This document shows positions 6,506 through 13,840 of a stretch of DNA of 16,041 bases, piece by piece. The DNA is taken from contig JAPUUO010000021.1 of assembly GCA_026967815.1 (NCBI GenBank), positions 1-16,041 of the forward strand, read 5' to 3'. The position numbers and the translations under genes were made by a program. This DNA comes from Candidatus Bathyarchaeota archaeon (GTDB lineage Archaea > Thermoproteota > Bathyarchaeia > Bathyarchaeales > Bathyarchaeaceae). The notes beneath the pieces are model-generated. The model saw only the letters and a program-made list of their open reading frames with translations. It searched no databases and had not been told where the DNA came from. Numbering within the stretch: position 1 is the first letter of the stretch; every line of letters starts with the position of its first letter.

Positions 6506-7561
6506 TTAGATAAGAGCGTAGGGGTAGGAGAAGCCTCCGTGGTGAAATTTTCCTTTTATGGCTATGTTGTGTCCGCATCCTGGGCAGCGGTTGTCTTTGG
6601 TTAGGTTCCACTTTGTGATTTCGAAGCTGAACCGTTTGACAACTAGTTCGTTGCAGTTGGGGCAGTAGGTGTTTTCGTAGCGATGGCCCGGCGCATTTCC
6701 GATATAGACGTAGTTTAGCCCAGTTTCTCTTGCGGTCTCACAGGCTTTTTCTAAGGTAGCAATAGGCGTGGAAGGTATGTCTGCTAGTTTATAGTCTGGA
6801 TGAAACCGCAACAAGTGGAAAACCGTGTCCTTGCCCAGGTTTTCTCGTATCCAAGTAGCAAGTTCACGGATTCTATCTAGTGAATCTCCTCTCTTAGGCA
6901 CAACTAGATTGGTGATTTCTACGAATATTGCACGTTTCTTCATTTCTTTCAGCGCATCATAAATGGGTTCAACCGAGGGCACCGCGGAAAATTTCTTATA
7001 AAATTCTGGGTCTGCTCCTCCTTTGAAATCAACTGTTGCGGCATCAAGTACTGGCGCTATTGTTTGAACCGCTTCTGGCGTCATGTAACCATTGGTTACA
7101 AATGTGTTGAAGAATCCAGCTTTGTGGGCCAGAGTTGCTGTGTCGTAGGCGTACTCGAAAAATATAGTCGGCTCAGTGTAAGTATAGCTTATTCCTTGGC
7201 AGCCGTTGTCTTTGGTTGCCTTAACAACTTTTTCGGGCGGAAAGTCTCGGCCTATGATGTCTTTTTCTTGACTTATCATCCAATTGTCGCAAAACTCGCA
7301 GCGGAAGTTACAGCCTCCCGCGGCTATCGACATAACTAAAGCACCTGGATGAAAATGCGCCAAAGGCTTTTTTGTGATCGGGTCAACACATGCTGAACAT
7401 ACTTTCCCATATGACAGTGCGTACAACTTGCCTTCTTGATTTTTCCGAGCCAGACAAAAGCCTACGCGACCTTCTGGTATGGTGCATAGCCTTCCGCAGA
7501 GAATGCACTTAACCTTGTTTTCCGGCAACTGCTTGTACAGCATGGCTTCGTGTAACGCCAT
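6506..7561 (-). CDS. amrS: AmmeMemoRadiSam-system radical SAM enzyme AmrS
   Basis: A 351-residue member of the COG1180 group. An N-terminal cysteine set (Cys19, 22, 26, 36: CILCGRLC, then GFC) precedes the radical SAM motif CNFRCEFC (Cys84, 88, 91). SYTYTEPTIFFEYAYD, TNGYMTP and DFKGGADPEFYKKF are characteristic of AmrS. The C-terminus carries a zinc-ribbon-like Cys300/303/326/329 set. The family is usually found with Memo-like and AMMECR1-like proteins, which form the poorly understood AmmeMemoRadiSam system; neither is present in this window. ATG 7561 begins 2 nt after the stop of the ArsR-like regulator, with only a weak GTGA upstream, so coupled translation is likely. Pyruvate formate-lyase activase is a common mislabel for this family; the C-terminal ribbon and overall pattern argue for AmrS. 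Confidence 0.9.
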   Translation of the reverse strand: MALHEAMLYKQLPENKVKCILCGRLCTIPEGRVGFCLARKNQEGKLYALSYGKVCSACVDPITKKPLAHFHPGALVMSIAAGGCNFRCEFCDNWMISQEKDIIGRDFPPEKVVKATKDNGCQGISYTYTEPTIFFEYAYDTATLAHKAGFFNTFVTNGYMTPEAVQTIAPVLDAATVDFKGGADPEFYKKFSAVPSVEPIYDALKEMKKRAIFVEITNLVVPKRGDSLDRIRELATWIRENLGKDTVFHLLRFHPDYKLADIPSTPIATLEKACETARETGLNYVYIGNAPGHRYENTYCPNCNELVVKRFSFEITKWNLTKDNRCPGCGHNIAIKGKFHHGGFSYPYALI

Positions 7562-7563
7562 TT

Positions 7564-7857
7564 TTACTTCACATCTTTTACGTGTACACCCTTGTTGTTA
7601 ACTGTAATGTTGATTGTTGGCTGAAGCGCTCTAAACCCCTTCTTATGCCCATTTGTGATGATAAGTTCAGCTTCTCTAAGTTTGCGTAGATGAAAAGAGA
7701 TTGTTGTAGGTGATACATGTTTGGAGAGAGCTTTTTCTATTTCGCTCATAGTTAAAGAGTTTGGATAGACCTTCAAAAGATGCTGCAGAATCTCTACGCG
7801 AGTGGAATCGCTGATTGCGTCACCGACCTTGTGTCCATTCAGCTCTTTCTTGGACAT
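7564..7857 (-). CDS. ArsR-like winged-helix transcription regulator
   Basis: A 97-residue protein containing one winged helix-turn-helix domain. STRVEILQHLL (about residues 17-27) is the first helix. The HTH proper is LTMSEIEKALS followed by SPTTISFHLRKLREAELI (about 35-67), where ISFHLRKL is the recognition helix typical of ArsR-type regulators. The wing follows (TNGHKKGFRALQPT), and a short beta-rich tail ends the protein. No cysteine pair for metal sensing is present; the protein has no Cys at all, so a classic arsenic/metal response is unlikely. The gene sits 2 nt before amrS and probably controls that unit and itself. The TATA box at 7884-7891 is so close to ATG 7857 that the mRNA is probably leaderless. 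Confidence 0.85.
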   Translation of the reverse strand: MSKKELNGHKVGDAISDSTRVEILQHLLKVYPNSLTMSEIEKALSKHVSPTTISFHLRKLREAELIITNGHKKGFRALQPTINITVNNKGVHVKDVK

Positions 7858-7883
7858 GCTAAATCACTATTTTCATACTATAA

Positions 7884-7891
7884 TATAAAAA
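7884..7891 (-). promoter_or_regulatory. TATA box of the arsR-like/amrS unit
   Basis: Minus-strand TTTTTATA within a longer AT-rich block (7880-7894), centred about 30 nt from ATG 7857. This spacing predicts a leader of only a few nucleotides or none, which agrees with the absence of a Shine-Dalgarno sequence before that ATG. Confidence 0.55.
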
Positions 7892-7963
7892 TACTTGAAC
7901 ATTCTCTATTCTCAGTTCTAACTACTGATAATATGCTCGCATGAACGTTTTCTTCCTTTTCGC

Positions 7964-8668
7964 TTACGATGTAAGAGAGTTTTCTAACGAGTATTCGAGC
8001 GCTTTTCGGGCAAGTAGGCGTGTTGAATCAATAACTGGTAACGGTGAGTTTGTTGAATTCACAACAAGTGGAATTTCGGTGCATCCGAGAATCACAGCGT
8101 CACAGCCTGTCTTTTTAAGTTTCTGAATGACTTCTATGATGCCCTTGCCAGAAAACTCTGCTATTCTTCCTGGAACTAATTCATCAAAGATGATTGAATT
8201 GATTTTTTCCTGATCGTTTCTATCTGGAACGGTCATGTCAATATTGAGTTTTGACAGAGCATCTCTGTAGATTGGTCCTTGCATAGTGTACTTGGTTCCA
8301 AGGACTCCTACTTTCTTATATCCTTTTGATTTGCATTCGTTTGCAGCTGTTTCTGTAATACTTATTAGAGGTATTGGAGACTGGCTTTTCACTTTTTCAA
8401 AAGCTCTGTGAACTGTGTTGTCTGGGCATATCGCAAAGTTCGCACCTGCTGCTGCCAATTTTTTGACGGATGATGTCATTAGAGATGCTACGCCGTCCCA
8501 GTCATTGTTTTCGATATAGTTCATGTAGTGACGCAAAGAGTGAGTGTGCATGCTCACTTCTGGATGAGCGAATTTTTGCATAATAGCAAAGGCCTCTTGA
8601 AATATTGTGCGATAGCAAAGAGCGGCACCTTCGGAACTCACAGCAATGATTCCTATATGTTTAGCCAT
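7964..8668 (-). CDS. aspartate/glutamate racemase family protein with a single catalytic cysteine
   Basis: A 234-residue protein with the two-domain fold of cofactor-independent Asp/Glu racemases, which usually use two cysteines as acid/base pair. The second site is intact: GCDAVILGCTEIPLV with Cys196. At the first site the usual CNT.H reads DNTVH (Asp83-His87), so the cysteine is replaced by Asp; Cys81 lies two residues earlier in ICPDNTVH. Other family signatures are HPEVSMHTHS (about 35-44), VGVLGTKYTMQG and PVIDSTRLLA. In E. coli YgeA the first cysteine is replaced by Thr and the enzyme still acts on L-substrates, so loss of the first cysteine does not mean loss of function. ATG 8668 follows GTGAT closely; a TATA-like CATAAAG lies at about 8699-8705. 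It may be co-transcribed with the HMG-CoA reductase gene 73 nt upstream. The substrate cannot be assigned. Confidence 0.85.
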   Translation of the reverse strand: MAKHIGIIAVSSEGAALCYRTIFQEAFAIMQKFAHPEVSMHTHSLRHYMNYIENNDWDGVASLMTSSVKKLAAAGANFAICPDNTVHRAFEKVKSQSPIPLISITETAANECKSKGYKKVGVLGTKYTMQGPIYRDALSKLNIDMTVPDRNDQEKINSIIFDELVPGRIAEFSGKGIIEVIQKLKKTGCDAVILGCTEIPLVVNSTNSPLPVIDSTRLLARKALEYSLENSLTS

Positions 8669-8741
8669 ATCACATCGTTCATCATTTATTCTGTCTTTGC
8701 TTTATGACTTATGGAAGAATTTGCGAGCACATATCCGTCTT

Positions 8742-10019
8742 TTAGATTTTTCCTGTTGATTTGTATTCTTCTATTAGTTCTTTTGCTTTGTCCATGCGGA
8801 TCGTACGTTCTTCAACCATCTTTTCAGCCACTAGATCTATCAGCTCGCCAGTTGCACCAGCTGCTACTGCTATGTTTCTTGCGTGAAGGGACATGTGTCC
8901 GCGCTGTATTCCTTCATGTGCTAACGCCCGTAACGCTCCAAGGTTTTGAGCTAAACCTACAGCAGCTAGAACCTCGGCAAACTCGTTGGCTGTTTTTACC
9001 CCTAGGATTTTTACGGCGATCTTTGCTATTGGATGTGTTCGCACGGCTCCTCCTATGAGACCGACGGCCATCGGTAGCTCAACTGAGCCTACCAAATCGC
9101 CAGTTTCGTTTTTCTCCCATGTTGAAAGCGTCGTGTAGCGTCCATTTCTGGCTGCGTAGGCGTGGGCTCCAGCTTCTATCGCGCGGTGGTCATTACATGT
9201 TGCTATTATGACGGCTATTGTACCGTTTAAGATTCCCTTGTTGTGAGTTGCCGCGCGGTACGGATCTGACGCGGCAAAAGCATAAGCGTTTACAATGCCG
9301 TCTACAACTTCTTCGCCGCCAATGGCTTTCTTAGGCACTAGACACCATGCTCTCGCTAGGCGCTTCGTAGCCAAATTAGAGATTATTCGCAGATAGACAC
9401 GGCCGCCCGTCACGCGTTCTATTATCGGAGCAACAGCTTCAGCCATAGTATTCACAGCGTTGGCACCCATGGCGTCGCGGCAATCGACATGCAACTCTGT
9501 TACTAGCATTGGTCCCTGTGTTGTGTGGATAACTCTTGCGTCTAGGTCTTTTGCTCCTCCACCGACAGAAATCAACAAGGGATCTTGATCGTTCGCCTTC
9601 TTCAGAATAGCCTCTTTCACTTGTATGACTTGCATCCTCGCCGCGTAAGGGTCTTTTATGCCCACTGCTTGTATCTGCCCAATCATTATAGGCGGTGTGC
9701 TGCTTGTACGGAAACCTCCGCCCTGTCTCACCATTTTTGCCGCGTAGCTTGCCGCCGCGACAACAGAGGGCTCTTCAATTGCCATAGGTATCAAATAGTC
9801 ACGTTTGTTTATCTGGAAGTTCACACCTATCCCCAAAGGTATTGGCATGGCTCCGACAACGTTTTCTATCATGCGATCAGCTAAATCCAAATGCAAAGAA
9901 CCGGTATTCCTTAGCAAAGCACACTCTTCATCTGATAACCCAGCAAACTCCTTGACAAACGTTAAACGTTCTTTAGGGCTAAGCTTATAGAAGCCCGAAA
10001 TCAGCGCAGACTTGCCCAT
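8742..10019 (-). CDS. hmgA: hydroxymethylglutaryl-CoA reductase, class II
   Basis: The enzyme reduces HMG-CoA to mevalonate, the committed step to isoprenoid and archaeal lipid synthesis (class II enzymes can also run in reverse). From ATG 10019 it has 425 residues, close to the 428 of the Pseudomonas mevalonii class II enzyme, and matches it along its length: IENVVG (51-56), EEPSVVAAASY, DAMGANAVNTMAEAVAP (182-198), DPYRAATHNKGI, GAHAYAARNG and HMSLHARNIA. Catalytic residues are Glu83, Lys261, Asp277 and His379. Asp158 in GGGAKD matches the Asp that favours NADH over NADPH in P. mevalonii. ATG 10019 is preferred to TTG 10049 because GGTGA lies 8 nt upstream and the TATA box at 10059-10067 leaves an 18-nt leader. 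No membrane segments are seen, so it is soluble. Most archaea carry class I. Confidence 0.95.
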   Translation of the reverse strand: MGKSALISGFYKLSPKERLTFVKEFAGLSDEECALLRNTGSLHLDLADRMIENVVGAMPIPLGIGVNFQINKRDYLIPMAIEEPSVVAAASYAAKMVRQGGGFRTSSTPPIMIGQIQAVGIKDPYAARMQVIQVKEAILKKANDQDPLLISVGGGAKDLDARVIHTTQGPMLVTELHVDCRDAMGANAVNTMAEAVAPIIERVTGGRVYLRIISNLATKRLARAWCLVPKKAIGGEEVVDGIVNAYAFAASDPYRAATHNKGILNGTIAVIIATCNDHRAIEAGAHAYAARNGRYTTLSTWEKNETGDLVGSVELPMAVGLIGGAVRTHPIAKIAVKILGVKTANEFAEVLAAVGLAQNLGALRALAHEGIQRGHMSLHARNIAVAAGATGELIDLVAEKMVEERTIRMDKAKELIEEYKSTGKI

Positions 10020-10058
10020 GTGATTTTCACCGCAATTTCCTAATATCAAGTGATAAGA

Positions 10059-10067
10059 GATAAAAAT
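10059..10067 (-). promoter_or_regulatory. TATA box of the HMG-CoA reductase gene (possibly bidirectional)
   Basis: Minus-strand ATTTTTATC, about 40 nt before ATG 10019. Transcription would start near 10037. The same AT block reads GATAAAAAT on the plus strand and could serve the micro-ORF/prs transcript, whose start would then fall near 10087; a separate plus box CATTAAAAT lies at about 10085-10093. Confidence 0.5.
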
Positions 10068-10091
10068 GCTTCTGGAAGATGCGACATTAAA

Positions 10092-10145
10092 ATGAGTAGA
10101 GCAAGGAAATTGCTGGAAGAGCTTAAAGGAAACGAAAAACTATAA
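10092..10145 (+). CDS. possible 17-residue leader ORF upstream of prs
   Basis: ATG to TAA encodes MSRARKLLEELKGNEKL, a basic amphipathic peptide. It starts about 25-30 nt after the AT block at 10059-10067, so it could be read leaderless. It ends 51 nt before prs and just before the hairpin at 10152-10178. Chance ORFs of this size are common, so this is only a candidate leader peptide. Confidence 0.2.
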   Translation: MSRARKLLEELKGNEKL

Positions 10146-10151
10146 CAAGAC

Positions 10152-10178
10152 TGTTGCTTTAACCGTCAAACAGCAACA
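10152..10178 (+). promoter_or_regulatory. hairpin in the prs leader
   Basis: TGTTGCT (10152-10158) pairs perfectly with AGCAACA (10172-10178) around a 13-nt loop. The right arm ends 5 nt before the AGAAGG ribosome-binding site of prs. It could affect translation or be a protein-binding site; no conserved riboswitch fold is recognised. Confidence 0.3.
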
Positions 10179-10196
10179 CCACTAGAAGGCATGATC

Positions 10197-11084
10197 ATGG
10201 TAATTGTTCCAGGTCCTTCATCTCAAGAACTTGGTTATAGAATAGCAGAGTTGCTGAAGCAGAAGATTGTTCCAATAGAGTTTAGACGCTTTCCAGATGG
10301 AGAATCGTACATTCGATTTGACGCCGACGTTAGAGACGAAGATGTGACGATAGTTCAAACTACAAGTCCCCCTCAAAACGAGAATCTTGTTCAGCTGCTG
10401 CTCATGGCAGATACCGCCAATACCTTGAAAGCTAAAACAATCACTACTGTTGTGCCTTACTTTGCTTATGCAAGACAAGACCAACGTTTTCGACTAGGAG
10501 AAGCGTTCAGTGTGAAAACCATAGTAAACCTGCTTGAAACCTGCGGCGTAAGTAAAATTCTTACTGTCAATTCGCACAATCCAGCTGTCCTTGAAACTCT
10601 GCGAGTACCTATCGAAGATCTATCTGCCGTTCCTCTCTTGGCTGAACACTTCAAGAAGAAAGGTTTTGATGGAGCCTGTTCTTTGGCCCTCGGTAAGAAA
10701 GGTTTGGCCACGGCAGTTGAAGCCGACAAGGTTCTTGGAGGCGGTTCTAAGTACATTTCCACTCAACGTGATAGAATAACTGGAAAAGTAACCATTGAAG
10801 AGAAGCCTTTACCCGTTAAAGGCAGCGATGTAATAATATTTGACGATATCATAAGCAGCGGCGGAACAATGATGAAGGCTGTGGCTTGGACTCGTAAACA
10901 AGGTGCTCGAACGGTTCACGTTGCTTGTGTACATCCGCTGTTAGTGGGAGATGCTGAAAACAGGATTCTACAAAATGGGGCAGATAGCATAGTGGGCACA
11001 GACAGTGTTCCCAGCCACATTAGCGTTGTTTCCGTTGCCCCCCTAATTGCTAAGGCTTTGTTTAAACGAGGAGCCAAAAGGTGA
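10197..11084 (+). CDS. prs: ribose-phosphate pyrophosphokinase (PRPP synthetase), archaeal type
   Basis: The enzyme makes 5-phosphoribosyl-1-diphosphate from ribose-5-phosphate and ATP, for purine, pyrimidine, histidine and tryptophan synthesis. The 295-residue protein has VPGPSSQEL at the N-terminus, RRFPDGESYIR (30-40), PYFAYARQDQRF (87-98, ATP and ribose-phosphate contacts), the flexible-loop region VNSHNP (124-129), KYISTQRDRITG, and the PRPP-binding loop IIFDDIISSGGTM (213-225). Bacterial enzymes carry a DxH type motif where this one has NSH, which fits short archaeal forms that lack the bacterial allosteric insert. The ATG at 10197 is chosen over 10191 because AGAAGG (10184-10189) is 7 nt from the former and only 1 nt from the latter. 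The stop overlaps the next gene's GTG (GTGA), so the two are translationally coupled. Confidence 0.95.
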   Translation: MVIVPGPSSQELGYRIAELLKQKIVPIEFRRFPDGESYIRFDADVRDEDVTIVQTTSPPQNENLVQLLLMADTANTLKAKTITTVVPYFAYARQDQRFRLGEAFSVKTIVNLLETCGVSKILTVNSHNPAVLETLRVPIEDLSAVPLLAEHFKKKGFDGACSLALGKKGLATAVEADKVLGGGSKYISTQRDRITGKVTIEEKPLPVKGSDVIIFDDIISSGGTMMKAVAWTRKQGARTVHVACVHPLLVGDAENRILQNGADSIVGTDSVPSHISVVSVAPLIAKALFKRGAKR

Positions 11085-12118
11085 GCAGTCTTTTCTTTCT
11101 GGTTTCAGGTGAGCATCCAACGCTTCCATTCTCGGAACTCAAAGCTATTTTGGAGGCTGAAAAGTATGAATATCAGGTTTTGGAAAAGCTGTCGCAGGTC
11201 CTACGAGTTAAGGTTGACATTGACAGTGTGCAGTCTATAGAGTTTAGGTCCGCTCTAACCCGGGTTTGCAGCATAGAACTACTGTGCTGCTCTGCAGAGG
11301 CTGAAGAAATCTTCAAAACGGTACGTTTAGCTCCTCTAGACGAGTTTATTCAAAAAGGCGAAAGCTTTGCGGTTCGTATTCGAAGAGTAGGAGAAAACGC
11401 TCAACACCTCTTTAGCAAGGAGCTTGAACGAAAACTTGGTAAACTAATATTAAACAAGGCGAAAGGACTAAAGGTAGATTTGGCGAACCCTAAAAAAACC
11501 TTCTTCGGTGTTCTGACTGATAATAAGTTTGTATTTGGACTAAAAATCGCTGAGATTCCCCCGAAATTATTCGTTCAGAGACGACCACGACAAAAGCCCT
11601 TCTTTCACCCATCAGCTATGCCTCCTAAACTTGCGCGCTGTATGGTGAACTTGGCCAAGCCAAAAGCGGGGGATCTTGTTCTAGACCCGTTTTGTGGAAC
11701 GGCTAGTATACTTATAGAGGCGGGGCTAATGGGATGCCGAGCATTAGGTTTAGATGTGAAACGCCGTATGGTTGGAGGGAGCCTGCGTAACCTTCTGCAT
11801 TACGATATCAAGCCAGAAGGCATGATAGTAGCAGACGCTTCAAAGCCTCCAACAGTCAAAGCTGACTGCATCGTGACAGACCCTCCCTATGGCAGATTGG
11901 CAACCACTCTTGGGCGGGAAACACACCAGATAATAAAAGATTCTCTTTCAACTCTACAAGATAATCTGGCTGGAGGACGGCGAATCTGCATTGCTGCGCC
12001 GAAATCGGTGAAAGCAGGCGAGTTAAGTAAAGAGTTGAGTTTGCACCATGTGGAATCACATTTTGTGCATGTGCATCGCAGCCTGACGAGAGAAATTATA
12101 GTTTTTGAGAGGAGCTAA
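11081..12118 (+). CDS. tRNA (guanine-N2-)-methyltransferase, archaeal Trm-G10/Trm11 type
   Basis: A 345-residue THUMP plus Rossmann methyltransferase. The family makes N2-methyl- and N2,N2-dimethylguanosine at position 10 of tRNA. The N-terminal half (about residues 50-155) is a THUMP-like RNA-binding domain, with FAVRIRRVGENAQHLFSKELER and TFFGVLTDNKFVFGL. A linker KPFFHPSAMPPKLARCMVNLA leads to motif I LVLDPFCGTASILIEAG (199-215), the motif II region ALGLDVKRRMV, and motif IV IVTDPPYG (264-271), the N-methyltransferase DPPY signature. The GTG at 11081 overlaps the prs stop, with GGAG 7 nt upstream. One nucleotide separates its stop from the rnz start, so prs, this gene and rnz form one operon. 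It resembles archaeal Trm-G10 in the order THUMP then catalytic domain; another guanine-N2 position is less likely but not excluded. Confidence 0.88.
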   Translation: MSSLFFLVSGEHPTLPFSELKAILEAEKYEYQVLEKLSQVLRVKVDIDSVQSIEFRSALTRVCSIELLCCSAEAEEIFKTVRLAPLDEFIQKGESFAVRIRRVGENAQHLFSKELERKLGKLILNKAKGLKVDLANPKKTFFGVLTDNKFVFGLKIAEIPPKLFVQRRPRQKPFFHPSAMPPKLARCMVNLAKPKAGDLVLDPFCGTASILIEAGLMGCRALGLDVKRRMVGGSLRNLLHYDIKPEGMIVADASKPPTVKADCIVTDPPYGRLATTLGRETHQIIKDSLSTLQDNLAGGRRICIAAPKSVKAGELSKELSLHHVESHFVHVHRSLTREIIVFERS

Positions 12119-12119
12119 A

Positions 12120-13043
12120 ATGAGTTTATCCGTCATCTTTCTTGGAACCGCGGGAAGCGTACCGACACCGAAACGAAGTCTCCCAGCAATAGTAATTCAC
12201 AGGAAAAATGAGCTTCTAATCTTCGATTGCGGCGAAGGTATCCAGCGGCAGATGATTCAAAGTGGCGTAGGCTTTCACCGAAAAACAAAGGTTTTCATTT
12301 CGCATTTGCACGGAGACCATATTCTGGGGCTGCCTGGACTGCTTCAAACAATGTCTCTATTAGACAGAGAACGTAAACTGGAAATCTATGGACCGCCAGG
12401 AATCGAAACCTTTGTGAACGCCATCCAGCAAACAGTTCAGTTCAACCTCACTTTTCCACTTACGATCTGCGAGGTGGAAAATGCCAAAACTGTCTGCAAA
12501 GAAAAAGAATACGAAGCGCATGCAGTATGGGCCGACCATGTTGTTCCAAGCCTCGCCTATGCTTTAATCGAGAAGCCTCGACCGGGAAGATTTAACCTGG
12601 AAAAAGCAAAAGCATTAGGCGTTCCCGAAGGTCCTTTGTGGTCGACACTTCAACACGGCTCGGCAGTAAAACTTCCAAATGGCAGAGTTGTCAAGTCAGA
12701 GGAGATTATTGGTCCCTCGCGTCCCGGAAGAAAAATTGTATATTCTGGAGACACAAGGCCAGCTAACAGTATTGCAGGACTGGCCAAGAACGCGGATTTA
12801 CTTATCCATGATGGAACATTTGACGATGAGTTGAAGGATAAAGCATATGAAGACGGTCATTCCACAGCAAGTCAAGCGGCAGAAATCGCGAACAAGGCCA
12901 AAGCCAAATGGTTGATACTTACACATGTTAGCGCAAGATACAAGAATTCTGACGTTTTAGTTGAGCAAGCGAGAAAGATTTTTGCCAAAAGCGATATAGC
13001 TGAAGACTTTGCGAAAATTGACATTCCCTTAAAAGACTCTTAG
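12120..13043 (+). CDS. rnz: ribonuclease Z (tRNase Z), tRNA 3'-end processing
   Basis: The 307-residue protein is a short-form tRNase Z of the metallo-beta-lactamase fold, which cuts the 3' trailer from precursor tRNA. It starts with the characteristic FLGTAGSVPTPKRS (7-20). The zinc motif is HLHGDH (62-67), and further ligands are His140 (VWADH), Asp211 (YSGDTRP), His247 (GHSTASQAA) and His269 (LTHVSARY). The exosite arm that holds the tRNA elbow is residues about 151-180 (EKPRPGRFN, then GVPEGPLW). ATG 12120 has GAGGAG 5 nt upstream, lying in the end of the methyltransferase gene; an upstream TTG at 12105 is in frame but has no ribosome-binding site. It is the last gene of the prs operon and ends 2 nt from the convergent TIM-barrel gene, leaving no room for separate terminators. 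Confidence 0.95.
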   Translation: MSLSVIFLGTAGSVPTPKRSLPAIVIHRKNELLIFDCGEGIQRQMIQSGVGFHRKTKVFISHLHGDHILGLPGLLQTMSLLDRERKLEIYGPPGIETFVNAIQQTVQFNLTFPLTICEVENAKTVCKEKEYEAHAVWADHVVPSLAYALIEKPRPGRFNLEKAKALGVPEGPLWSTLQHGSAVKLPNGRVVKSEEIIGPSRPGRKIVYSGDTRPANSIAGLAKNADLLIHDGTFDDELKDKAYEDGHSTASQAAEIANKAKAKWLILTHVSARYKNSDVLVEQARKIFAKSDIAEDFAKIDIPLKDS

Positions 13044-13045
13044 CG

Positions 13046-13828
13046 TTAACTAAAGATTTTCTGAAGCCTCTCCATGCTTTTTTCTATGTCTTTAATTGAT
13101 TCTAACATAATCGTGCCATTGAAATTGATTTGTTTCAGAGCCCTTGCAACATCTGCCCAGTTGATAGTGCCACGACCTATTCCTAAATGCGCATCGTAAT
13201 TGCCCTTGTTGTCGCTTGCGTGTACATGGGCAATTCTGTCTGAAAATGTGGTAATGAAAGCTTGTATCTGTTGGTTTATGTTGGCGTGCCCCAAATCTAC
13301 CGTTAAGCCTAATTCGTCATTGAGTTCATTGTAAAAGCGGGAAAAATCTTCTACGCTTGTCAGCACGTACGGAAAAGGCTCCGGAACATTCTCGATAGCT
13401 ATGTCTACTTCATGTTTCTCAGCGATTTTTTGCAGACGTCTTACGGAATCTATATTTAACTGCCAATCAGAACCTGGATAGAATGAAGTGACCGCAGTTT
13501 TTAGTCCGGGGTGAAAAACCCATAGTCTGCTCTTAAGCTGTTTAGCATGCGAGATGGATCTTTCCAGTCGTTTTAGAATTGTCTTTTGCAGAACTGGGCT
13601 GGGTGTAGCTATGTTGATGTCGGCGAAGGGCGAGTGAACTATAAATTCAATGTTGTGCGCTTCAGCTATTTTTTGCAGTTTTTTGACCCGTTTGTCATCA
13701 AGTGTGTGAAGTCCTTCGTCGAGGAGTTCTACATAATTGACGTTGACGTTCTCTAAGCGTTTAAGCAGTGAAGTGAACGGTTCGCTTAAGCAGAAGAGCA
13801 TTGACAAGCCAATCTTTGCTTTTGGCAT
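13046..13828 (-). CDS. sugar phosphate isomerase/epimerase-like TIM barrel (AP endonuclease 2 superfamily)
   Basis: A 260-residue xylose-isomerase-like TIM barrel. Candidate metal and catalytic residues follow the superfamily order: His65 in IVHSPFAD, His106 in WVFHPG, Glu146 in AIENVP, Asp178 and His181 in TVDLGHAN, His203 and Asp206 in HVHASD, His214 in DAHLGIGRG, and Glu243 in MLES. GIGRGTINW is a frequent signature of the sugar phosphate isomerase/epimerase branch (COG1082), whereas the superfamily also includes endonuclease IV. The shorter length and this signature favour a small-molecule isomerase or epimerase over DNA repair. ATG 13828 follows the dehydrogenase stop by 12 nt, so it is the last gene of that operon. 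The substrate is unknown. Confidence 0.82.
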   Translation of the reverse strand: MPKAKIGLSMLFCLSEPFTSLLKRLENVNVNYVELLDEGLHTLDDKRVKKLQKIAEAHNIEFIVHSPFADINIATPSPVLQKTILKRLERSISHAKQLKSRLWVFHPGLKTAVTSFYPGSDWQLNIDSVRRLQKIAEKHEVDIAIENVPEPFPYVLTSVEDFSRFYNELNDELGLTVDLGHANINQQIQAFITTFSDRIAHVHASDNKGNYDAHLGIGRGTINWADVARALKQINFNGTIMLESIKDIEKSMERLQKIFS

Positions 13829-13840
13829 GTTTAAGCCGGC

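Noticed and set aside
4613..7561. A glycyl radical enzyme activase system
   Set aside because: No glycyl radical enzyme is present, and both radical SAM proteins fit COG1313 and AmrS families better than true activases.
8711..9884. Plus-strand ORFs opposite the HMG-CoA reductase gene, some rich in Leu and Phe like membrane proteins
   Set aside because: The hydrophobic look comes from the complement of Lys/Glu-rich codons; the minus-strand gene matches a known enzyme over its full length.
10152..10178. Riboswitch controlling prs
   Set aside because: Only a single 7-bp stem with no recognisable aptamer core; kept as a simple hairpin.
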